A stretch of DNA of 64,000 bases, taken from assembly GCA_033085395.1 (NCBI GenBank), contig JANQBS010000085.1, forward strand, positions 94,194 to 158,193. The letters are read 5' to 3'. The stretch is from Xanthoparmelia taractica. Its lineage: Eukaryota; Ascomycota; Lecanoromycetes; Lecanorales; Parmeliaceae. Every line of letters begins with the position of its first letter. Within the stretch, counting starts at the first letter, position 1. This document shows positions 55,205 through 64,000 of the stretch, one piece after another. A program made the position numbers and the translations under genes. The notes under the pieces were generated by a model, which was given only the letters and a program-made list of their open reading frames with translations, searched no databases and was not told where the DNA came from.

Positions 55205-56211
55205 ATGGAGTATATAGCCATAGGTAAAGCTATCGCTCTAGCTGTGAGAGGCTCCGAAGAAACGCCTGATGAAGCAGAGGGCGTCAACCCCCCAGAACCA
55301 AGCCCGACCCTGCAGCCCAGTGTTCAACCTCCACTAACCGAACCAAGCCTCACCATGGAGTCCATCTTCACCCTTCCTCCGCCCGAATCAGCATACCACC
55401 TAAGCACACCCTCCACTAGGAAGCAAGAAAAGCGCCACACCTCCTTTTCCGACTTGCATACAGTCCTGGACGCAACCACGCGAGTGACTAAAAGAAGCTC
55501 CCGTTTTTTGTGGAAAGCCAACGCACAGCTTCGTGCCCGGGTATCGCATGAGCTCTCTATGGCGCGCATTGCACTACGCCTTGCCACGACCGACATCATT
55601 CCGTTTCGGGGTATTCCATATGGGCCAACCACCAGTGTCCAGGAAGGCGGTACTAATGATAAGTCGGGCACAACATTTCCTGGCAATGTCTACATACAAG
55701 AACCTATAGCCGCTGTTTCGTTCGCCCTCGACGAGTACGAGACATGCCGCGTGGACGCGGCAAACAGGCTTACATTCTGGGTGGGTGCGTCTGTACGGAA
55801 GGGGAAAGACAGAGTTGTCGGTATCGCTGTGGTGCACAAAGGTAGCCGGAACTCGAAGGATTGGATCCCTCAAGGCTATAGTATGCACGAAAATCTACAA
55901 TCAACCATGCGGAATGTTTGGCAATAGCTCAGGCACTACACAACGCCCTATATCTAATGGACGAACTGCCAAAGCCGGGGTCTGCAGTGGTGGTATACTC
56001 TGACTCTCAATATGCACTTGGAAGAATTCTCAATTTTGACGTAAGAAATAGGGATTTTGGGTACGCAATCGTCGAGATGATTATGAAGAAAGCAGGAGAA
56101 TTAAGACGTCGTGGCATGCGAGTATTTCTACATTGGGTTCCGTCACACCAGCATGTGCCGGGTAATGAGCTGGCAGACTGGGTAGCTAGGCTAGCAAGCA
56201 AGGATGAATGA
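55205..56211 (+). CDS. RNase H-like domain protein, probably retroelement-derived
   Basis: Two readings are possible. Spliced: join(55205..55880, 55928..56211), with a 47-bp intron (GTATGC..CAATAG), 319 residues. Unspliced: a single-base frameshift near 55905, which would restore HAECLAIAQALHNA across the junction. The C-terminal 150 residues resemble the RNase H domain of fungal LINE elements and their domesticated relatives: FWVGASVRKGKDRVVGIAVVH, VVVYSDSQYALGRI, RVFLHWVPSHQHVPGNELADWVARLA. The catalytic set is incomplete: the first aspartate is replaced (VGAS instead of the usual DAS/DGS), and the glutamate of AEC is lost in the spliced form. Two aspartates (YSDS, ELAD) remain. The N-terminal 110 residues are proline-rich and unrecognised. 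It could be an inactive domesticated copy or a decaying pseudogene. Confidence 0.55.
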
Positions 56212-59200
56212 TAAGAGAGTGGGGAAGAGGCGAGAATGGGCACAACAAATATGTCACTAACGGTGTTGCCATATGACCTGGACAATTCTTTGCTGGGACG
56301 TGTACCATCAACGGACATTCATTGCAATGCCGCCGGAAGTATTAAGACATGTTGCTGTCTATACGCATTCCAGAGTCATTTCGGACAGCCCACGCACGAC
56401 TACAAGAAGATCCGCGCTCCGTTAAAAGCACCAAGGCCGCTGCCCTTCCGTCGACCAAGGCTACTGGGTTCAGAGAGCACTAGTGAGGGCTTTGGCGGCT
56501 CAGATTATATCAGAAAGTCATCAAGAATCATGAGAATGCTGCTCAAGGTGGCGATGGGACCGCTCATGGACTCCAAAAAGCTGTCAGTGTCCGTTTAGGT
56601 CATTTTTGAAGGAGCGAAAGGTCCCTGCGAAGGGATTTCCAATGCTGAAGTCCAGCAGAGAAGAACAGCCAGCGGCTTCAGCAAGTCATTAGTGCTCTAA
56701 AAGCTGAAGGGAACGAAAGCAGGCGGTTCGCCAGCAGAGAACTCGAATCCATATCTGAGAAGAAGTTCCTAAAAGCGCTACCGCCGCACCCAGACATTGG
56801 TAATCGAACCACCCTTTGATGATCCATCTTCAGACAAGCACAGGCCTTCGCCCCCTGCGAAGTGCCTTGAATAGAGGTTAGCTCGGTAGCTCATCGTTGC
56901 GGAGGAGAAGTTGTTATTACCTCTGGACTACTTATTATCCCAACGATAAAAAAAACGCTATTGGCCAGACACGAGAGTACCTGGAAGAAACGTCCGTAGG
57001 GGGGTCAGCACGTTACTGAGTAGGTAGCTTTCGCCCGAAGGCTACTCAAACATAGGGCCCTCGACCCCCTCACAACCCTTGTAGAGGAATCCAACCTCTC
57101 ATCTAACAAGACGTCTCCTGAAAGCGCCGCCACCGGACTCCGGGATAGAGAAAGATCGACCCGCCTACCTGATAGATGTCAAACCCTTTCCTCCCATATT
57201 GGCAAGTTGATGCTACTGGTGTGCAAGCTTCTCATGTTTCGAGGCTAGTTTGCATCTGGATCATTAAGGTCAGCGGAAGTGTCATCGTAGTGGGAGGCAG
57301 CAGGCATAGGCTGGGGGCCGACGACACATACAGGCCCGAGTCAGAGACGCCCAGAACCAGCAGCACCCGTTGATGTATCTCATGGCTGTCCAGGGCAGCA
57401 ACTTTGGGTTATGGTTTAGTGAGTCCGTGACATGAAAGCTGGATGACATTGTCGGGTGGTTCTGTAGAGATGCATGGTCTTCTCGGCGATCAAGGAATTG
57501 TCATAAATTGCCTGAAGATTTGTTGGTCAGCATACTTGATCTCTTTAAGAAGATGCATCACAAACCTTAGAGCCAATCGACGTCGACAGCATTGAAATTT
57601 CGTCCAGCTAGCAAGAAGATGAGTGTACAGAGCGGTGTGCTGAAAGGTATCGACGAAGAACCTGACTCATGGGAGTGGCTTGCGGGGATTCATTGCAGGC
57701 ATTGGTCAGTAGATTCCAGCACTGAGGAGGAGATGGAGAGGTGGCAGTGGAGTCCATGAGACTTCCAATGAAGAGGCATAGATACAGGGAAAAGACAAGG
57801 CAAGACGTGAATGGCACAGGGTTCTCTGGTGTAAGCAGTAGCAGTCAAGTTGGGGAGGACTGACCCAGGCCTTGCGGGCTACGCCCGGCATGCCGGTGGA
57901 GGTCGACGAGAAAATTTGGTGAGCAAGAGAGAGCGGTACCATGTCGATGAAGGTGTGACGGCGAAGCCAAAGACCTCTGACGTTAAAAAGCTCGAGAATG
58001 GAGGATTGAATGGGGTAGAGTCGAGTCAATGGAGAGTGTCTAAGAAAAAGGGTGCAAATTTGCTAGGATAGAGTAGGATGTAGGACGAAAGAAAAAAAGA
58101 AGAGTAGGAAGCTCTAGTTTTATACTCGAGGGAACCAGGTGTTCCTACCATACTCGAACGCTATTTTCCACGTCGACCGCAAGGAAGTGACGGAAGTCTT
58201 TTCAATAAAAAGAGATGAAGCATCCACCACGCACGTTGCGATTTCCACGATTAATACAGCTTGAGATGTATTTGTTCGGCTTAGGGACCGACACGACGGA
58301 GAGACATGATATATTATTCTTCGCAGACGCTCAGCTGAAACCACAAAGTACCTTGGGCAAGCGCCGTGACCACCCCCAAGACTGACATTCACAAGCTGGA
58401 ACCACCTCTCTAGCCGCAACATCGGCGCAAAAACCCACCTTTGAACAATAAGCGAGACGAGCTGAAAATGCCAGACTGAAGCAAGGAAGGAACGAACGAA
58501 CGAGGGTATCAACTATTGACCGCGAAATAAATTCTCCTAAAAGAAGCAGTCGCAGGGGGGTTTGTAATGGGCAAGAACACCACCCCTCTCACGCTTAACG
58601 ATCATGACCGCACTTTCACGTATACATGCACAGGTAATCAAGACTCGCAGATTATAACATGGGATCACTTTAGTAGATGCCTCTTGCCTGGCTCAATTGA
58701 CAAAACCAGGTTATAGACCATGTGTACCACAATGCCCATCCGTCACCCTATGCATAAAACAAACCAGAACGACCCAGCAGCGGCAACCCAAGGAAAACCT
58801 GGCAGGGGGGCCTGGGCCGCAAGCATCTCATTCTTTCACTGCGGTGTCCAACCCCTACAATAACATCAACATTTTTCCTTAGTCACTCGTGGGAAGGAAA
58901 TCCATTGCCATCCTTATCGGAAGCAAATCGCTCTCCATCAGAGACCACGACAACCTTTCCAGGTCATTTACACACATACACACATACACACACGCACGCA
59001 CGCATCTGCACCGCTACAATTCCCACAGCTACCGCAGGTAAACTCAACCAATGCAGGGGCTCTGCGAAGCTGCGTACTCCCCCACTCGCTTCATCAACAT
59101 GCATGTTTTCCTCCGAATCAGGCTCACGTGTCGTGTCATGAATGACGAGTAAACAACGGTACTTTGCTCGTGCTTCGGTTATCATTGATGCAAGCAACTC

Positions 59201-60053
59201 TTACCCTCAGCTATAAGAAGATGAGCTCGGAGGCCCAAATTTTTGTATATGTATACCAAGAGAGTCGAGAAAGTCATCGTGGGTACCGTGTAGGCACAGG
59301 CTTGACGTAAAGACAGTGACAGGCAGGCGCGTATTTCGCCGGTCGAAGAGATAGAGGCAAGAAAGCAGCCATTTGCAATTGTGAGCATGTCCCGTGTGCG
59401 AACAGTTAGATGGTTGAATGGTTTATTTTTGAGTATTATCTAAATACACATTTCCACAAGTCCAGCCCCCCCCTCTAGCCAAACGCTCTTGCGCTGCGGC
59501 GTTAACGAAGAATACTGTCATCTGGGACAATGATATGATAACATTCCTTTTCCTGACAGATACCCATTGTCATCCTCCACGCCTACACCTATTGGTACTT
59601 TGCTCCCCCCCGCGCCCCTCTCCTTCCTCTCTTTTCTCTTTCCTCTTCCTTCTTCTCTCTTCTCTTCTCTCTCACACACAAAAGGAATACATAGAAGTTA
59701 TGATCGATCCATCTCTTGACATGATCCGTCAGGGTAATGGGAGTAAGGTAATAAGTACCATGGACAGTCCGCGGCGATGCGTCGCTCTGCGGATATAGAG
59801 TCCTCCGACATAAGAGACATTATGAATAAAGAGTAGTATTCCGCCCCGGTAGCCTCCGGATTCATGTGAACGCCTGCGCCAACCCGCTTTTTGAGTGGCT
59901 AACCGGTATTAGATCGAACTTTGCCTATACAATGAAGATGATGAAAAACAAGCCGTTACGCCGTCGCTAAAGATCCCGACGTCGATCAAAGAACGCCGAC
60001 GTGGTAAAAGAGTGGGTATCATGTCGTCAGATCGCTGAATGTGGTTGCAAAGC
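56212..60053. other. Long gene-poor region
   Basis: This is 3,842 bp between the RNase H-like gene and the RAX2 3' end. Frames such as 56236-56598 (plus) and 58120-58512 (minus) carry no motif. Sequence just after the RNase H-like gene may be more of the same decayed retroelement. A CA-rich microsatellite (CACACATACACACACGCACG) lies near 58972. Confidence 0.45.
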
Positions 60054-63000
60054 TCAGAGCATCGGAGGTTCTCTACTCGTGCCCAAGCGCCCGAAAAGGT
60101 GTTCCGGCGGTATCCGACCCATGTTACTGGTCTTATCGAAGTAACCGGTAGGGGCTGGAGTATAGCCCTCGTGCTTGCGTCGGTAGCGCTCAATGAGAAT
60201 GCCAGCGACCACGAGCAAGAAAATTGCACCTAAAGCGCAAGCGAGGGCGATGAGTACAACGAAGCCAACGGCCATATGGCCACCTACACAAACGTTAGCA
60301 AAGGAGCTTATGGTACATGTCGTGACGCGCGTAGCTCACCTGCATTCGCGAAGTCGTTTGCTTTCTCGGAAAACAGATTGGACAGACTTCCCGGACCATT
60401 GCCGGAAGTGGAGAGTATGAACGGAGAGAACGTGGTCCCATTGAAAAGTGCGCCGGAAACATTGCCAAAGGTAGGAAGATTCAACTGACCAGTAACAAGG
60501 AGGGCCATGTTACTTGGGACGAGATCACTGCTCTCGTGGCTCTTACTTAGTTGAAGAACCGAAAGGCCTAATATCGTTGTTTCCTTTCCTAGAGAGTCCC
60601 CAACGGACCTGAATTGGCTGCCATCATAGTACATGAGGAAGGCAGACCCATTAATGCTTTTACCGGCAACCCAGAACTTAGAAGCATCATTGTTTGCCGG
60701 TCCAAGTGCTGTCACTGGTCCTGGAACGTCGCTGGCAGCAGAAAGAGCTGTCCATTGAGTCTTGGAGGTGTCGTAGGTAGCCAAAGTTGTGGCATTGTTG
60801 TTGATCGTTAGGTTTCCACCGGCAAGTAACTGGTCATTTCCTTGCCAAGTGAATGCGGAAACACTTCCACCAAGCTCATTGCCTGGCTGATTCCAAGCCC
60901 CATTTCGGAAAACGCAGACAGCAGGACAACCTAACGACCCAGCCGTGGCAAAGTTGCCGCCAACGTAGATCTCAGGTTTAGTTGGCCTTACAGTGATCGC
61001 ATTCACAGCAACGTCGGTGCCTCCAAAGGCTGGTGGCTGAGGATAAGAATAGCCTGCTAATCCCAAATCATATACGATGAGTCCGTTGACAGGGGCATTA
61101 TTGACGGTTCCTGAGACTGTTCCTCCAGCATACAAAACAGTGCCTGTTGTTGCGAGAGCGAGGAAGGTTGAGTCTGAATCCAAGCCTGCGGGTAATCCAG
61201 AGACAATGCCACGATTGCTGCCAGTGTTATTTAGGAAGACGAGATTATCGATTGCAGTACCATTAGTTGCCGTCGCTGTGAAGGCACCTCCAAGAACAGT
61301 CACGTTCACACCGTCGTCGTTGTGATAGAAGAGACCTGTCACAACACCCGTGGTATTTTGTCCGCTGATGGCTCTTTTGCGGGTCACTGGCCCAGCCGGT
61401 TGGGGCTGAATGCCCGCTTTAAGAGCGTTGATGGCGAGAGGATTTGGTGAGAGAGAGACCGCGTCCTGAGCAGAGAGATCTTGTGAGGACAATGTCCCTG
61501 CGAGTAATGTTGTGCTTCCAGTCACATTGGTCATCGCACTTAGCTGACCAGAAATCGCGGGGGACTGGAGATTTAGATTCTGCAGCCAGTTCTTTTGAGT
61601 AGGCACCCAGATGGCGAATCCCGCAACTGGAACCGCTTTACTCGATCCTGTAGCCAATATCTGGTCGAAGAATCCGTTGACAGATACGCAAACTTCTGGC
61701 TGATCGGTTGTGATGTTGACCTTCAGAGTGACCACACTGTCCACAGCTCCGCTGACTCCGGCACCTAGGGCTTCCCACGTTTGGCTTGTAGTATTGAACA
61801 TTGCGACGTTGTTCAGCCCAGATACGCTCCCGTTCGCGGTATTTGTAAAGTTGCCTCCGATGAACAATAAATCGGCGTATGGTACCATGCTCGATACCTC
61901 GGCATTGAGGCCGCCATTCGGCAAAGCTGTGGAATTACCTTTCCCAATCGAGAAGATGTTTTTGAATCCAAGGTCCTGGTTTGAGAAGTTGCCACCAACA
62001 TAGGTAACGTTGTTTTGCACCTGGATAGTTGTAATTGCAGCTCCTGCACTCAAGCCCATGCCCGCACTATCAATGGCAGAGCTCGAGAAATCACTTTCAG
62101 TTGTGTTGGCGTTGGGATTGAACTCGTACAGACCGTTCAGTCCACCGGTCGAGTCTGTTAAGTTGAACTGCACTCGTTGAGCTACAATTGTGACGCCGTC
62201 TTTCTGGCCAGGCAGAGGTGCAAGTGTCACAGTAGGTCGAAAACTGTCGCTGTTAGGGTCAACAGGACCTTGATAAATGATATCGTATTTGTCATAGTTA
62301 TTGGTCTGGTAAATGTTTGTCTGCGTCGATACGCCCGGTGCTTTTTCGGCAGTATAAGTTCCTGTGACATTAACGATGCCGCGAGCATCACAAGTGTTGT
62401 CTTGTATACAACCTGGAGTGAACATGGTAACGGAATAGTTGCCTTTCTGTTTAACGTCTGGCTTGAACGTTACCGAGACGCCATCGGTGCTGGCCTCAGG
62501 TCCAACAAGGCTCGCGGTTAGGTATTCCGAGTTGCTTTGCAAAGATGGCGTTACCGTCCAGGGACCAGTGGCAGTGGAGTTGGAGCCATACTGAATGTTC
62601 GCGCAGCTCGGTTCGTTGGACGTACCCACAGCATAAGCAAAAATATCTGGAACGATTAGCGAGCCGTCAAGTGCATTCAGACGTCAGTCATATTTACCAT
62701 TCTGGAACAGCTCAATTCCATCAAGACCACCTCCTTGGCCGTACCAGTCGGATATATCAATTTGGAATGCGCTCATACCGACGGTATTGATGAATCTGAA
62801 ATCCTGGTACGGCACTGATCTCTGTGATGACAATGGACATCGAGCATCGCAGTGATTTTCGACGCCCGTGTCTGGGTCTTTGTAGGTAAAGTTCATGATG
62901 CCATTGATTGGTATGGCTGTGAAACGGAATGTTTGCGTCCCTCGGCCGTCCTGGTGAGTGTTCCATATCCTCAGCAGACTTGGTACGTACCCAAAGTTCA

Positions 63001-63859
63001 TGTCCGCCCTCCACCAGCCAGGTTGATTGTCTTCGAGGAGCCAGGTGTTACCAGGTCCACCACCTCCATTCGTCTTGCAGACAATGTTGGATGGGTTGTT
63101 GAAGCCAGCTGTACTCGAGTTGGACGATGACGAAATATTAGCGGAGGCGATGTTGATAACTTGTTGATCTAGCTGCTCAGGCATGACGGTGGTAGAATTG
63201 CCGAGCCCAGTAAACGATCCGCCAAAGATAATGTTCCCATTGGATTCCTTCATGATCGAGTTCACCGGTCCATTGAAACCCTGGAAAGGCAGAGTCGCCC
63301 ATCCAGACATGCCAACCCAAGCGACCGCATTCGTCGTTGAGTTGGTGCCTGTAAATTGACCACCAAAGTAGACTGTATTGGTGTCCTGATCGCAGAGAAT
63401 TGCGTTGATCGTGCTGCCATTGAGGCCATCGAGGGGGATGATGTTGCCAGATGTTATGTCGTACATTGCAGCACCCTGCGCCTTTACGCCACCCAACTCG
63501 GTGAAATTGCCTCCGACTACTACTCCCGCCAACTTGCCACTCGACATGACGAACGGACACAAGGCCTTTATATACCCATCCGCCGCGGCGGTTGTTGCAA
63601 AATCTCCATTGGGCAATTGTGTGATGAGGGATTGGGTGCCATTCGTCTTGAATGCATCCTCGGATTGCTGCAGGTAGGTGTATAATGATATCGAGTCAAA
63701 GTCACCTGTCAGAGCGACTTGGCCCAACCTCGAGAGGTCGAGGTCTGGAAGTGGGACAGACGTGTAATTGACTCCTTGCGTCGGCTGAATCAGAGCCCAT
63801 AGTTGTAAAAGGAACGCGAATCCAGCCGCCGTTGGGCCAAACAATGAGAAGAGCCTCAT
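60054..63859 (-). CDS. RAX2: Cortical polarity protein RAX2
   Basis: Model: complement(join(60054..60283, 60340..62646, 62698..63859)), 1232 residues, introns of 56 and 51 bp. Rax2 is a large type I membrane glycoprotein that marks growth or bud sites and polarises hyphal tips. The start at 63859 (MRLFSLFGPTAAGFAFLLQL) gives a signal peptide; the frame upstream has no ATG. The ectodomain has Kelch/beta-propeller-like repeats of the VYVGGNF, LFIGGNFT and VLYAGGTVSG type, many N-x-S/T sites, and the conserved segments CPLSSQRSVPYQDFRFINTV and QIDISDWYGQGGGLDGIELF. A single transmembrane helix lies near the C terminus (VGFVVLIALACALGAIFLLV), followed by RYRRKHEGYTPAP and a short cytosolic tail, all family-typical. 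Confidence 0.94.
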
Positions 63860-63975
63860 GGGTCGCAAAGGAGGATCAATGGAAGAGTGGTGGTTGTGAC
63901 GCCAGATTTGCGGACACTCGAGCAATAATGTTTAGGGGGGCGGGCGTGTTACAGGTGAGCTGTGCATCGATTCCC

Positions 63976-63995
63976 GGGGGGGGGGGGGGGGGGGG
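63976..63995. repeat. Poly-G homopolymer, 20 bp
   Basis: A run of 20 G lies about 120 bp upstream of the RAX2 start codon, near the window's right edge. It might be a promoter G-tract, but the length could be a sequencing or assembly artefact. Confidence 0.85.
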
Positions 63996-64000
63996 AACCC

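Noticed and set aside
56236..56598. Plus-strand ORF of 120 codons just after the RNase H-like gene
   Set aside because: No motif is present and composition resembles the surrounding decayed sequence. It may be retroelement remnant rather than a gene.

Overview
This window is nuclear DNA of a filamentous ascomycete (Pezizomycotina). Nearly every gene is split by short introns, mostly 47-75 bp, with GT..AG ends and CTNAC-like branch points. The recognisable proteins are fungal orthologues: Hap3/HapC, Rax2, Lcl3, Utp23, Rrn3, Dip2, Erv46, a rhodopsin-like membrane protein and a UstYa-family protein. The class within Pezizomycotina cannot be fixed from this sequence. I built 29 protein-coding models by hand. 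All splice phases close, and most are checked against conserved protein motifs.

Layout. 0-15 kb is a dense housekeeping block: the end of an RTC4-like gene, a TMEM14 homologue divergent from OST2, an ARO8-like aromatic aminotransferase, the CCAAT-factor subunit NF-YB/HapC, prefoldin 2 divergent from CMC2, and UTP23 divergent from RRN3 (both ribosome biogenesis). 15-24 kb is accessory: a DUF1993 protein, a GNAT acetyltransferase, a small secreted Kex2-type repeat precursor, a UstYa (DUF3328) oxidase-like protein and a seven-helix rhodopsin-like membrane protein. 25-35.4 kb is a one-strand array of five diverged GNAT-fold genes, the last of them fused to an N-terminal C2H2 zinc-finger array. 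37-55 kb returns to housekeeping: a PTC7-like PP2C phosphatase, EMC6, DIP2/UTP12, another small GNAT, a seven-helix receptor, ERV46, LCL3 and ARPC2. 55-60 kb holds an RNase H-like gene of probable retroelement origin and 3.8 kb with no convincing gene. 60-64 kb is RAX2.

Best candidates for something undescribed. (1) A compact dikaritin-type RiPP locus at 17.6-20.4 kb: a signal peptide followed by imperfect repeats, each with one tryptophan and ending in a basic cleavage site, next to a UstYa-family gene with both H-x-x-H-C motifs. (2) The GNAT array at 25-35 kb, in which three of five copies have lost the acetyl-CoA-binding loop and one has gained zinc fingers. A sixth probable relative sits beside the RiPP locus at 16.4 kb.

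Limits. Intron positions are inferred without transcripts. Long gaps may hide small or non-coding genes that I cannot recognise. Family names rest on remembered motifs, not on database searches.
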